Below are positions 33,374-41,919 of a DNA stretch of 45,353 nucleotides, in pieces. The stretch's first letter is position 1; every line of letters begins with the position of its first letter. The notes beneath the pieces are model-generated. The model saw only the letters and a program-made list of their open reading frames with translations. It ran no database searches and had not been told where the DNA came from. The stretch is from Proteiniphilum sp. UBA4084 (GTDB taxonomy: Bacteria; Bacteroidota; Bacteroidia; Bacteroidales; Dysgonomonadaceae), in assembly GCA_002383605.1 (NCBI GenBank), contig DFYK01000096.1, positions 1 through 45,353 on the forward strand, in the 5' to 3' direction. The translations under genes were made by a program, and so were the position numbers.

Positions 33374-35089
33374 TTATCCCCGTATATCTTTAACCATCAA
33401 TTGGGTGAACGACTTGCTGCCATGGGTATTTTCCTCAATGGTATAACAGATGTCCACCGGTTGACCCGACTTGATCCGCTGAAAGAAATCATGCTGACTA
33501 AAGGCGATACCCGGCATAGGTCTCTCCGTGGTTCGGTCTGTCACCTCCAGCTTGATGTGCCGGAATCCTTTACCCACAAGCTTGCTGCCCTCAGCATCAA
33601 ATACATCCCTGGTCAGAAAAACGGGATTCTCGTTCTCAGGACCGAAGGGATTGAACAGGGCAAGCCCATCGATGAAAGAAGGCGTGATTTGCGAAAAGGT
33701 GATTTCCGCATCAACGGTAATTTGCGGAAGCATCATTCCCGGCTCAATGCCATCGAATGAGAGTGTATTGAACCGGTTGATAAATTCGTTGAGATGCTCT
33801 TCCCGCAATGTTAACCCGGCGGCATATGTATGTCCGCCAAAGTTCTCCAGGATGTCGCGGCACGACTCAATGGCTTTATACACATCGAAGCCGGGCACCG
33901 ATCGGGCCGAGCCCGAGATCATGTTATTTGATTTGGTGAGTACCACTGCCGGACGGTAATACTTCTCCGTAAGGCGCGAAGCCACGATTCCCACAATCCC
34001 TTTGTGCCATGTTTCATCATAAAGCACAATGCTTTTCTGATGTTTTATGTCGATGTGGTTATCGATGTAATCGAGCGCCTCGTCGGTGATCCTTTTGTCC
34101 AGTTCACGGCGGTCCTCGTTGTACTTGTCGATGTTCTTGCTTTTCTCCCGTGCTGCGGTCATGTCATTTGCCAGCATCAGGTCTACGGCCTCCTTTCCGT
34201 TCATCATCCTGCCCGAAGCGTTGATGCGCGGACCAATCTTAAAGACAATGTCGTTGACGGTGATATGCTTCCTGTGCAGTCCGCAAATCTCAATGATTCC
34301 ACGCAAGCCGAAGCTCGGGTTTGAATTGAGCTGCTTCAACCCGTAATAGGTCATGATTCGGTTTTCACCCGTGAGCGGGACGATATCCGAGGCAATGCTC
34401 ACGGCCACCAGATCGAGAAGGGGTTCAATGTCGGAAAAGGGATAACCATTACGCTGGGAAAAAGCCTGCACCAGCTTGAAACCAACGCCACAACCCGACA
34501 GTTCATCGTAAGGATAGATCGAGTCGGATCTTTTTGCGTCCACAACTGCCACAGCATCCGGCAGTTTATCATCGGGCATGTGATGATCACAAATGATGAA
34601 ATCAATGCCCTTTTCTTTGGCATAGGCGACTTTGGTCACCGCCTTAATGCCACAATCGAGAGAGACTATGAGCTTTACGCCCGTATTCACGGCATAATCG
34701 ATTCCCTGAAACGAAATGCCATACCCTTCATCGTACCGGTCAGGAATATAATAATCAATATTATTGGTAATCCCCCGAAAGAACTTATACACCAACGCTA
34801 CTGCTGTCGTACCATCCACATCGTAATCCCCGTAAACAAGGATTCGCTCTTTGTTGCCCAGAGCCTTCTCTATCCGTCGGATGGCTTTATCCATATCGGG
34901 TAAGAGAAAGGGGTCATGCAGATCTTCGAGTCGGGGATAGAGAAACCGTGTCGCTTCACTGGCTGTCTCCATGCCCTTATTCACAAGCAGTTCAACAAGT
35001 ACAGGGTGTAAATTTAATTCTTTCGCTAATTCATCTTTGATAATTTCTTTGTCGGTTGATAGGGTTGAATAATTCCATCTGTAAGTCAT
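33374..35089 (-). CDS. recJ: Single-stranded-DNA-specific exonuclease RecJ
   Basis: This 571-residue 5'-3' exonuclease degrades single-stranded DNA in mismatch and recombination repair. DHH-family motifs are visible: VYGDYDVDGTTAVAL, SLDCGI, IICDHHMPDD and GCGVGFK. The DHHA1 nucleic-acid-binding motif is SGSARS...FGGHTYAAGL, followed by an OB-like C-terminal domain. Length fits RecJ (about 570). It is the first gene of recJ-recQ. A 146-bp gap upstream holds a structured sequence and a -7-like element, TACCTTTA (minus strand, 35224-35217), with one mismatch to consensus. Confidence 0.97.
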   Translation of the reverse strand: MTYRWNYSTLSTDKEIIKDELAKELNLHPVLVELLVNKGMETASEATRFLYPRLEDLHDPFLLPDMDKAIRRIEKALGNKERILVYGDYDVDGTTAVALVYKFFRGITNNIDYYIPDRYDEGYGISFQGIDYAVNTGVKLIVSLDCGIKAVTKVAYAKEKGIDFIICDHHMPDDKLPDAVAVVDAKRSDSIYPYDELSGCGVGFKLVQAFSQRNGYPFSDIEPLLDLVAVSIASDIVPLTGENRIMTYYGLKQLNSNPSFGLRGIIEICGLHRKHITVNDIVFKIGPRINASGRMMNGKEAVDLMLANDMTAAREKSKNIDKYNEDRRELDKRITDEALDYIDNHIDIKHQKSIVLYDETWHKGIVGIVASRLTEKYYRPAVVLTKSNNMISGSARSVPGFDVYKAIESCRDILENFGGHTYAAGLTLREEHLNEFINRFNTLSFDGIEPGMMLPQITVDAEITFSQITPSFIDGLALFNPFGPENENPVFLTRDVFDAEGSKLVGKGFRHIKLEVTDRTTERPMPGIAFSQHDFFQRIKSGQPVDICYTIEENTHGSKSFTQLMVKDIRG

Positions 35090-35224
35090 TTATATCGTTT
35101 TTTTCTTTTCTCTCTCAGGGCCCGAATCAGCTTCGGGATGGGCAACGGTTCCCCAGGATGCAGGGATAGCGTGCGGAATCACGGTCGTGGCATATCTGCA
35201 CACCACTCCGAAGTTGTAAAGGTA
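35090..35224 (-). promoter_or_regulatory. Structured leader and probable promoter of recJ
   Basis: The -7-like TACCTTTA (35224-35217, minus strand) would give a leader of about 120 bases. It contains a hairpin CCCGAA/TTCGGG (35121-35126 with 35132-35137, 5-base loop). An alternative pairing links CTTCGG (35131-35136) with CCGAAG near 35208-35213. It is GC-rich compared with other gaps here and holds no gene. Confidence 0.4.
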
Positions 35225-35314
35225 ACATTATTTTTTTGATTCCCGGAATTTCATCCATAAATAATCAATTTTGGACGTCCCTGTTCCGGCACGGTCATTT
35301 TCAAATCTTATTTG

Positions 35315-35322
35315 TACCTTTG
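35315..35322 (+). promoter_or_regulatory. Predicted -7 element of mnmA
   Basis: TACCTTTG matches TAnnTTTG exactly, 21 bases before ATG 35344. It lies downstream of the longest open-frame start at 35236, which supports the shorter protein. Confidence 0.6.
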
Positions 35323-35343
35323 TACCTTAAAATCAACGGAAGA

Positions 35344-36408
35344 ATGGAGATCGCAGCATTGGTTTCCGGGGGAGTAGACAGCTCAGTGGTGGTGCACCAG
35401 CTAAAAGAGATGGGCTACGATCCGGTAATTTACTACATCAGAATAGGTATGGAGGACAAGGATGGTTACATCGATTGCCCTTCGGAGGAGGATATTGAGA
35501 TCGTGACGTACATCGCCAAGAAGTACGGCTGTCGTTTCGAGATTGTCTCCCTCCACGAGGAGTATTGGAACAGTGTGGTAAAATATACCATCGAGTCGGT
35601 GAAACGCGGCTTGACACCCAACCCGGATATGATGTGCAACAAGCTGATAAAATTTGGTGTCTTTGAACAGAAATGGGGTCATCAGTTCGAGAAGATTGCC
35701 ACGGGACATTATGCCACCACCACCGATCTGGACGGCCTTACATGGCTTTCCACAGCGAAAGACAAGGTGAAGGACCAGACCTATTTTCTGGGACAGATCA
35801 GTTATCTGCAGGTCTCCAAACTGATGTTCCCCATCGGCAACCTGCTGAAATCGGAAGTACGCGCCATCGCCGCCAGGGAGAAGCTTCCCTCCGCACAACG
35901 CAAAGACAGCCAGGGCATCTGCTTCCTGGGCAAGGTAAATTACAATGATTTTATTGAACGCTACCTGGGAAAGAAGGAGGGGCTGATTGTGGAGCTGGAA
36001 ACAGGCAATATACTGGGGAGACATCAGGGATTCTGGTTCCACACCATCGGGCAGCGCAAGGGGCTCGGTCTGAGCGGTGGCCCCTGGTTCGTAATCAAAA
36101 AGGATGTGAACCGCAACATCGTTTATGTCTCCAGGGGATACGATACCAAACATCAGTATGGCGAGGTCATCAACCTGCAGGGATTCGACTTTATCACAAA
36201 GGATCCCTGGGGAGAATTCGACAATGAAAAGGAGGTCACTTTTAAGATACGGCATACACCCGAATTCACCAGAGGGAAAATCTCCAGAATCGGGGATATG
36301 TATCGCATACATTCTCATGAGCCCATACAGGGAATTGCTGCCGGCCAGTTTGGCGTGGTATACGACGAGGATAGGCAGCTCTGCCTGGGCAGCGGCATGA
36401 TCATCTGA
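35344..36408 (+). CDS. mnmA: tRNA-specific 2-thiouridylase MnmA
   Basis: This 354-residue enzyme adds sulfur to U34 of tRNA-Lys, -Glu and -Gln. The N-terminal ATP-pyrophosphatase P-loop is ALVSGGVDSSVV (about 5-16). The catalytic cysteines are Cys98 (NPDMMCNKLIKFG) and Cys193 (DSQGICFLGK). Further signatures are ATGHYA, KDQTYFLG and TIGQRKGLG. The frame is open 36 codons further upstream, but ATG 35344 gives the family N-terminus directly before the P-loop and lies just after a predicted -7 element. Length fits MnmA (about 360). Confidence 0.96.
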   Translation: MEIAALVSGGVDSSVVVHQLKEMGYDPVIYYIRIGMEDKDGYIDCPSEEDIEIVTYIAKKYGCRFEIVSLHEEYWNSVVKYTIESVKRGLTPNPDMMCNKLIKFGVFEQKWGHQFEKIATGHYATTTDLDGLTWLSTAKDKVKDQTYFLGQISYLQVSKLMFPIGNLLKSEVRAIAAREKLPSAQRKDSQGICFLGKVNYNDFIERYLGKKEGLIVELETGNILGRHQGFWFHTIGQRKGLGLSGGPWFVIKKDVNRNIVYVSRGYDTKHQYGEVINLQGFDFITKDPWGEFDNEKEVTFKIRHTPEFTRGKISRIGDMYRIHSHEPIQGIAAGQFGVVYDEDRQLCLGSGMII

Positions 36409-36449
36409 TAAACCACAACCCGCTATTGCCATTTTCCGATGCATTTGAT

Positions 36450-36457
36450 TATCTTTG
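36450..36457 (+). promoter_or_regulatory. Predicted -7 element of the small barrel gene
   Basis: TATCTTTG matches TAnnTTTG; a TTG at 36426-36428 lies 21 bases upstream. The element contains the TTG at 36455 that would open the longest frame, so ATG 36476 is the better start. Confidence 0.65.
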
Positions 36458-36475
36458 CGAGTAAATGAAACCATT

Positions 36476-36976
36476 ATGAAGAAAGCCTTCCTGATATCTG
36501 TTTTTCTTGGGCTGTTGTCCCTTTTAAAAGTGTCTGCTCAGTTTGAAGGTACTGTCGGCATGGGCGTTCATGCCGGTTATGGAGCAGAAATTAACAGTCC
36601 GGGTGCGGGATTTCATTTGCATTATTACCGTACGAACAACCTGCGGCTTGCGCCCTCTTTCACATACTTCCTGGAACGAAAAGGTATCAGCATGTGGATG
36701 GCCGAAGCCGATGCACATTATATTCTTCCGTTATCACTGACGGCCTCGCTCTACCCCATAGCAGGAATTCATTATTCCAACTGGAAGTATCGCACCGCCG
36801 GAACTGGTGAGACGGTCGCAACGGAGTGGAGAAAACACCGTCCTGGTGTTAATCTGGGTCTCGGCTTTCAACACGACATCAGCTACCGGGTACGCGCCAA
36901 CTTCGAGCTGAAATACCAGTTTATCAAAGATTATTCCCAAGTCATTTTTATGGCCGGATTCGGATTTTGGCTCTGA
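36476..36976 (+). CDS. Small secreted outer-membrane beta-barrel protein
   Basis: This 166-residue protein has a signal peptide (MKKAFLISVFLGLLSLLKVSAQ). The mature part shows alternating strands with glycine turns and a C-terminal aromatic strand: GTVGMGVHAGYGAEI, GAGFHLHYYRT, RLAPSFTYFLE, MWMAEADAHYILP, SLYPIAGIHYSNW, GVNLGLGFQHD, RANFELKYQFI, VIFMAGFGFWL. This fits an eight-stranded outer-membrane barrel. Function is unknown. The promoter at 36450-36457 decides the start. A run of heptamer repeats separates it from hflX. Confidence 0.85.
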   Translation: MKKAFLISVFLGLLSLLKVSAQFEGTVGMGVHAGYGAEINSPGAGFHLHYYRTNNLRLAPSFTYFLERKGISMWMAEADAHYILPLSLTASLYPIAGIHYSNWKYRTAGTGETVATEWRKHRPGVNLGLGFQHDISYRVRANFELKYQFIKDYSQVIFMAGFGFWL

Positions 36977-36987
36977 GTTCCATGTAT

Positions 36988-37015
36988 CTTGCGTCTTGCG
37001 TCTTGCGTCTTGTGT
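36988..37015. repeat. Four tandem 7-bp repeats upstream of hflX
   Basis: CTTGCGT occurs three times in a row and a fourth time as CTTGTGT, ending 14 bases before the hflX ATG at 37030. Confidence 0.9.
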
Positions 37016-37029
37016 CTAAATTATAGAAA

Positions 37030-38262
37030 ATGAAAGACTTTATTACCAACGAAATAAAAAATGAAACCGCCGTTCTGGTCGGTTTGATCACCCCAGACCA
37101 GAACGAGGAAAAGGTAAACGAGTACCTCGACGAACTGGCATTCCTGGCCGAGACTGCGGGGCTTGTACCCGGAAAACGTTTCGTACAGCGACTTGATATG
37201 CCCAATCCGGTCACCTTTGTGGGTAAGGGCAAACTGGAAGAGATTGAAGCGTATGTAAAAGAAGAGGAAAACGAAATCGGCGTGGTCATCTTCGATGATG
37301 AGCTGTCGGCAAAACAGCTGCGCAACATTGAAAAGGAACTTAAAATCAGGATTATGGACCGTACCAGCCTGATTCTCGATATTTTCGCCATGCGTGCCCA
37401 AACGGCTCACGCCAAGGCACAGGTTGAGCTGGCGCAGTACCAGTACCTGCTTCCCAGGCTCACACGAATGTGGACCCACCTTGAGCGGCAACGCGGGGGC
37501 GGCGGAACCATCATGCGCGGACCGGGGGAGACACAGCTGGAGACCGACCGGCGCATTATCCTCGACAAGATATCCCGGCTGAAGCAAGAGTTAAAAGATA
37601 TCGACAAGCAGAAGACCGTCCAACGCAAAAACCGGGGGAAGCTGGTGCGCGTGGCCCTGGTAGGATACACCAACGTGGGCAAGTCCACCCTGATGACCCT
37701 CCTCAGCAAAAGCGACGTCTTTGCGGAAAATAAACTCTTTGCCACCCTCGACACCACAGTGCGCAAGATGACCATCCAGAACCTCCCGTTCCTGCTGACC
37801 GACACCGTGGGATTCATCAGAAAGCTGCCCACACACCTGATTGAATCTTTCAAATCGACCCTCGATGAGGTGCGCGAAGCTGACATCCTCCTGCATGTGG
37901 TAGACATCTCCCATCCCGCATTCAGGGAACAGATAGAAGTGGTGGAAAAAACCCTTTATGAGATCGACAATACCGAGAAGCCGGTCATCCTCGTCTTCAA
38001 TAAAATAGACGCTTTCACGCATGTGGTGAAGGATGAGGATGACCTCACCCCCAGGAAGCGGGAAAATTACACGCTGGAGGAGCTCAAACAGACCTGGTTA
38101 AGCAAAATGAACAACAAGGAAACCATTTTCATTTCAGCCAGGGAGAAAGAAAACATCGAAGACCTGAAACAGCTGCTTTATGACAAGGTAAAAGAGATTC
38201 ACATCACCCGTTTTCCCTACAACGACTTTCTCTATCAGGAGTACGACGAAGTGGAGGATTGA
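37030..38262 (+). CDS. hflX: GTPase HflX
   Basis: This 410-residue ribosome-associated GTPase splits stalled or stressed ribosomes. The N-terminal HflX domain has NPVTFVGKGKLEEI and the conserved glycine-rich loop ERQRGGGGTIMRGPGETQLE (about 152-171). The G domain has Walker A GYTNVGKST (212-220), switch II DTVGFI (258-263) and NKIDAF. The C-terminal part is short, as in many bacterial members. The repeats at 36988-37015 lie where its leader would be. It converges with aspartokinase across 10 bp. Confidence 0.96.
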   Translation: MKDFITNEIKNETAVLVGLITPDQNEEKVNEYLDELAFLAETAGLVPGKRFVQRLDMPNPVTFVGKGKLEEIEAYVKEEENEIGVVIFDDELSAKQLRNIEKELKIRIMDRTSLILDIFAMRAQTAHAKAQVELAQYQYLLPRLTRMWTHLERQRGGGGTIMRGPGETQLETDRRIILDKISRLKQELKDIDKQKTVQRKNRGKLVRVALVGYTNVGKSTLMTLLSKSDVFAENKLFATLDTTVRKMTIQNLPFLLTDTVGFIRKLPTHLIESFKSTLDEVREADILLHVVDISHPAFREQIEVVEKTLYEIDNTEKPVILVFNKIDAFTHVVKDEDDLTPRKRENYTLEELKQTWLSKMNNKETIFISAREKENIEDLKQLLYDKVKEIHITRFPYNDFLYQEYDEVED

Positions 38263-38272
38263 GACGGTACCG

Positions 38273-39658
38273 TCAGTTCAAGCGGCAAAGTTTTTCATTC
38301 AGCGCAATCACCGCATCTTCGTAGCTTTCGCGTTGAATGACAAACTGCATGTTCACCTGCATCAGCGACTGGGCAAAGCTCGCAATGTTGATATTCTTCT
38401 CATAGAGCGCCTGCGATGCCTTGTACAGGAAACCCGGGAGCGCAATGTTTGTACCCATGACGCAGACAATGGCCATGGGCAGGGCAGTCACCTGATAAAA
38501 CACCTCGCTCAGCACCCTGATCAGTTCGGCGCTCTTTTCGTTGTCCCAGACCACCATGGTAATGGAGTTGGCATTGGTTGATTTGAGGATGTAACTTACA
38601 CCATACTTCACAAAGTAGTTCATGATGCGTCCGTCGAAACCCACCTCACCCACCATCATGGGGTCATGCACCTCAATGGCAATCACCTTCCGTGATCCGG
38701 AGACAATCTCCACGCGTGCTTCGGGTGAAAAATAATCACGCGATATCAGGGTACCGGGATGTGCCGGCTCAAATGTATTTTTAATGCGAATGTCGATGCC
38801 GGCCAGCTCCAAAGGTTTGGCAGCCTTGGGATGTATCGCCTCCATGCCGATATCGGCCAGCTGATCGGCAATGATGTAATTGGTATGTCCCACGGGGATG
38901 CTGTTCTCAACCCCCACGATTTTCGGGTCGGCACTCGACAGGTGGTATTCCTTGTGAATGACCGCCTCGGCAGCTTTTACCTCCACCGCAATCTTGCTGA
39001 AGGTAACCTCGCTATATCCCCGGTCGAAGGCCCGCATGATTCCTTCGGTACCCTTGGTGTAACCGGTGGCAATACACAACACCTTGCTGTAATCGATTCC
39101 CTCAAACTCCTTGTGGATCCGCTCGTCAATGGTGAGCGGCTCATTGTCGTTGAAACCGCAGAGATCAACAAATCGGGCATTTATACCATTGTTATTCAAA
39201 ATATTGGCAGAGTTCCAGCCCGAATGTGCCTCGCCGAGTGAAGCCAGTATCTCGCGTGCGGCAAGATGAATATCGGTGCGGTTCACGTAACCCGATGCCA
39301 ATACCTTACCAAGGCTGTAAAGCACCGTCTTGGCCTGATCTATCCGGAACCGGATAAAGTCGCGTGCCTCTTTCAGATCAAGACCATAATCGGCAAAGCC
39401 ATCGTTGATCAGCAGCAGCCGTTGGCAGAAAGAGTCCAGCGCACTGCTGTAATCTTCCCCGTTCAGAAATTTGTTGTAGATACCCGGTTCGCCCGTCTTC
39501 TTATGCTCCAGAAGCCAGTTGGTCACATTATTGTAGGCCGAAACCACGAAGATGCGGTTATACAGTTCGTCCCCTTTTCGGTCTCCGATGATGATATTAT
39601 TCATGACCTCCTGAAACTGGGACATCGAGGTGCCACCGATTTTTTCTACTGTAAGCAT
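38273..39658 (-). CDS. lysC: Aspartate kinase
   Basis: This 461-residue enzyme phosphorylates aspartate, the first step towards lysine, threonine, methionine and diaminopimelate. The N-terminal signature is VEKIGGTSM, followed by the kinase core with GYTKGTEGIM and HPKAAKPLELAGIDIRIKNT. Two C-terminal ACT domains (about 325-461, with TMVVWDN and MGTNIALPGFLYKASQAL) suggest feedback regulation by an amino acid. No homoserine dehydrogenase domain is fused, so it is monofunctional. A consensus promoter at 39721-39750 lies inside the end of maf. Confidence 0.93.
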   Translation of the reverse strand: MLTVEKIGGTSMSQFQEVMNNIIIGDRKGDELYNRIFVVSAYNNVTNWLLEHKKTGEPGIYNKFLNGEDYSSALDSFCQRLLLINDGFADYGLDLKEARDFIRFRIDQAKTVLYSLGKVLASGYVNRTDIHLAAREILASLGEAHSGWNSANILNNNGINARFVDLCGFNDNEPLTIDERIHKEFEGIDYSKVLCIATGYTKGTEGIMRAFDRGYSEVTFSKIAVEVKAAEAVIHKEYHLSSADPKIVGVENSIPVGHTNYIIADQLADIGMEAIHPKAAKPLELAGIDIRIKNTFEPAHPGTLISRDYFSPEARVEIVSGSRKVIAIEVHDPMMVGEVGFDGRIMNYFVKYGVSYILKSTNANSITMVVWDNEKSAELIRVLSEVFYQVTALPMAIVCVMGTNIALPGFLYKASQALYEKNINIASFAQSLMQVNMQFVIQRESYEDAVIALNEKLCRLN

Positions 39659-39720
39659 ATGATAAACGGGATTTTAATTGTTCAAATTTTAAATATGAGT
39701 CGTGTCATTTTCTCAGGACG

Positions 39721-39750
39721 CAAAGATAAATGATTTATTCTGATCTCAAA
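39721..39750 (-). promoter_or_regulatory. Predicted promoter of the aspartate kinase gene
   Basis: On the minus strand, TTTG (39750-39747) and TATCTTTG (39728-39721) are separated by 18 bases. The -33 element lies within the last codons of maf. Confidence 0.65.
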
Positions 39751-40321
39751 ACTGTTTCAGCGCCCGATAGACTTTGTGAATGGGCAGTCCCATCACGTTA
39801 AAGTAGGATCCCTCAATCTTTTCCACCGCCACATAACCGATCCATTCCTGTACGCCATAGGCGCCCGCCTTATCCAGGGGGTCGTAGCGGGATACATAAT
39901 AGCTGATCTCTTCATCGCTCAAAGCGCCGAATGTGACCATTGCCGTATCCGAGAAGCTTTGCTGCTTCACGTTCGTGGTCAGACAAACTCCGGTGATAAC
40001 CCGATGCTGCTTTCCCGCCAGCACACGCAACATCCGGAAGGCCTCATTCTTATCGGCCGGTTTGCCGAGAATCGTTCCGCCCAGCAGGACGATCGTATCG
40101 GCTGTGATCAACAGTTCATCCGCTTTCAACGTATGCAGGTAAGCATCTGCTTTTTTCCGGGCCAGAAATTCCGCCACCTCCTCATGGGGTAACGATTCCG
40201 GATACGACTCATCTATATCGGGCAACGTGCGTACTTCGTATGCCACATCAATGCCTGCCAGCAGCTCTTTCCTTCGCGGTGAGTTGGAAGCAAGCACAAT
40301 CCGCCAGTCGGTCACTTTCAT
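39746..40321 (-). CDS. maf: Maf family nucleoside triphosphate pyrophosphatase
   Basis: This 191-residue housecleaning enzyme hydrolyses non-canonical nucleotides such as dTTP/UTP analogues. Signature motifs are LASNSPRRKELLAGI at the N-terminus, ADTIVLLGGTILGKP in the middle (catalytic aspartate region) and GAYGVQEWIG. Length matches the family (about 190). Its ATG overlaps the kdsA stop by 4 bases (ATGA), so the two genes are translationally coupled. Confidence 0.95.
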   Translation of the reverse strand: MKVTDWRIVLASNSPRRKELLAGIDVAYEVRTLPDIDESYPESLPHEEVAEFLARKKADAYLHTLKADELLITADTIVLLGGTILGKPADKNEAFRMLRVLAGKQHRVITGVCLTTNVKQQSFSDTAMVTFGALSDEEISYYVSRYDPLDKAGAYGVQEWIGYVAVEKIEGSYFNVMGLPIHKVYRALKQF

Positions 40322-41112
40322 AAAGCCCGACGTATCCGTATTAATTTCGTCAGCAATGCTTCCAGCATGTCCAGCGGCAGCATGTTGGCACCGTCAGACC
40401 TGGCCTGGGCAGGATTGGGATGTGTTTCGATGAATATCCCGTCGGCACCGGTTGCAATGGCTGCCTTCGCAATGGTTTCAATGAGCTGCGGCTGTCCGCC
40501 TGTTACGCCCGACGACTGGTTGGGTTGTTGCAGGCTGTGGGTGACATCCATCACGACAGGGAAACCGAATGTTTTCATCTGGGGAATACCGCGAAAGTCC
40601 ACAACCAGGTCACCATAACCAAAGGTGGTGCCCCGCTCTGTCAGCAGCACGTTCGGGTTCCCACTGTCGGTCACCTTCTGTGCGGCAAAACGCATGGCAT
40701 CGGGCGACAGGAACTGTCCCTTTTTAATGTTCACCACCTTCCCGGTTTCTGCCGCTGCGATCAGCAGCTCCGTCTGTCGACATAGAAAAGCAGGAATCTG
40801 TAAGATATCGACATACGCTGCAGCCATCGCAGCTTCATGACTCTCATGAATATCGGTCACAGTGGGTATACCATGGGTATCCCCCACTTTACGAAGAATA
40901 TGAAGCGCCTTCTCGTCGCCGATACCGGTAAAGGAATCCACCCGCGAGCGGTTTGCTTTCCGGAACGACCCTTTAAAGACATAAGGGATACCCAATTTGT
41001 CGGTCATTGTTTTTATCTTCTCCGCAATGGCCAGCGCCATCTCCTCCGATTCAATAACACAGGGTCCGGCAAGCAAAAAAAAGTTATCTGATTGTAAATA
41101 GGAAAGATCCAT
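40318..41112 (-). CDS. kdsA: 3-deoxy-D-manno-octulosonate 8-phosphate synthase
   Basis: This 264-residue enzyme condenses phosphoenolpyruvate and arabinose 5-phosphate to give KDO 8-phosphate for lipopolysaccharide. It has FFLLAGPCVIESEEMA, FKGSFRKANRSR, DILQIPAFLCRQTELL, NIKKGQFLSP, TERGTTFGYGDLVVDFR and MDVTHSLQQPN. The cysteine in GPCVIES is the position that marks metal-dependent enzymes, whereas metal-independent ones have asparagine. ATG 41112 is chosen over a longer open frame reaching 41340, which would run through the divergent comB start region. It overlaps maf by 4 bases. Confidence 0.96.
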   Translation of the reverse strand: MDLSYLQSDNFFLLAGPCVIESEEMALAIAEKIKTMTDKLGIPYVFKGSFRKANRSRVDSFTGIGDEKALHILRKVGDTHGIPTVTDIHESHEAAMAAAYVDILQIPAFLCRQTELLIAAAETGKVVNIKKGQFLSPDAMRFAAQKVTDSGNPNVLLTERGTTFGYGDLVVDFRGIPQMKTFGFPVVMDVTHSLQQPNQSSGVTGGQPQLIETIAKAAIATGADGIFIETHPNPAQARSDGANMLPLDMLEALLTKLIRIRRAL

Positions 41113-41133
41113 TCTTGCGATTTTAATTGGGCC

Positions 41134-41162
41134 GAAAGATACAAAAAAAGAGGCTATCTTTG
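41134..41162. promoter_or_regulatory. Back-to-back predicted -7 elements for kdsA and comB
   Basis: On the minus strand, TATCTTTC (41141-41134) is a near match for kdsA. On the plus strand, TATCTTTG (41155-41162) is an exact match for comB, only 10 bases before the comB ATG. The comB mRNA would then have a very short leader or none. Confidence 0.5.
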
Positions 41163-41172
41163 CAAAAAAAAG

Positions 41173-41886
41173 ATGATACTCGATCTCTGTCTCTCCCCCG
41201 CCCTCTATCCCTATTACCAGAAAGAAAACGACACAGTGGTCGTGGTCGATGTCTTCAGGGCCTCTGCCACCATATGTGCCATGCTTCACAATGGTGCGGC
41301 AGCAGTGATTCCGGTGGCCGATATTGAGACAGCCAGACAATATAAATCGGCAGGTTTCCTGGTGGGTGCGGAACGGAAAACCCGCAAATGCGATTTTGCC
41401 GACTTTGGCAACTCGCCATTCGACTATACCCGTGAAATCGTAGATGGAAAAGAGGTGGTCTTTACCACCACCAACGGCACCATGGCCATCGAGATGGGAA
41501 AGGAGAGCAGGCGGTTGTTTATCGGCACCTTCTCCAATATCGACGCGCTGGCCGACAAGTGTATGGAGTCACCGGGACGGATTGTGGTCATCTGTGCGGG
41601 TTGGAATAACCGGGTAAATGTGGAGGACACCCTCTTTGGGGGTGCTTTTGCAGAGCGGTTATCGAAAAAAGCGGATATGACGCCCGGTTCCGACGCAGTG
41701 AGGATAGCCCTCACCCTGTGGCATCAGGCAAAAAGTGATCCTTTGGGATATCTGCGGCAGAGCGACCATTACCAACGACTCATCGACAACAGTGCGACAG
41801 GCGATGCAGCTTACTGCCTGCAGGAGAACACGGTGTCGGTGGTACCCTGCTACCACAAGGAAGAGAAAAAACTCAGGGCACAATAA
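41173..41886 (+). CDS. comB: 2-phosphosulfolactate phosphatase (ComB)
   Basis: This 237-residue member of the ComB family dephosphorylates 2-phosphosulfolactate to sulfolactate, a step best known in coenzyme M synthesis of methanogens. Family motifs are VVVVDVFRASATICAML, LVGAERKTRKCDFADFGNSP, VVFTTTNGTMAI and VVICAGWNNRVNVEDTLFGGAF. The protein is complete. No ComA or other sulfonate gene is in the window, so the bacterial role (sulfolactate or sulfonolipid-related, or an unrelated phosphatase) is open. It converges with hslR over 33 bp containing an eight-C run. Confidence 0.9.
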   Translation: MILDLCLSPALYPYYQKENDTVVVVDVFRASATICAMLHNGAAAVIPVADIETARQYKSAGFLVGAERKTRKCDFADFGNSPFDYTREIVDGKEVVFTTTNGTMAIEMGKESRRLFIGTFSNIDALADKCMESPGRIVVICAGWNNRVNVEDTLFGGAFAERLSKKADMTPGSDAVRIALTLWHQAKSDPLGYLRQSDHYQRLIDNSATGDAAYCLQENTVSVVPCYHKEEKKLRAQ

Positions 41887-41919
41887 CGGAGCACACTACC
41901 GGCCCCCCCCTATAAGCCA

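Noticed and set aside
35401..36474. 357-codon minus-strand frame across mnmA
   Set aside because: It is the shadow of a well-supported mnmA gene and resembles no family.
38263..38274. GACGGTACCGTC palindrome between hflX and the aspartate kinase gene as a terminator
   Set aside because: Six-base arms with no loop and no T-run; it also includes part of a stop codon, so function is unlikely.
41113..41340. Longer KdsA with an N-terminal extension reaching 41340
   Set aside because: The extension would run through the divergent comB promoter and coding sequence; MDLSYLQSDNFFLLAGPC at 41112 is the family N-terminus.
41905..41913. Run of eight C bases as a phase-variation tract
   Set aside because: It lies between two convergent gene ends, where slippage would not switch a reading frame or promoter.
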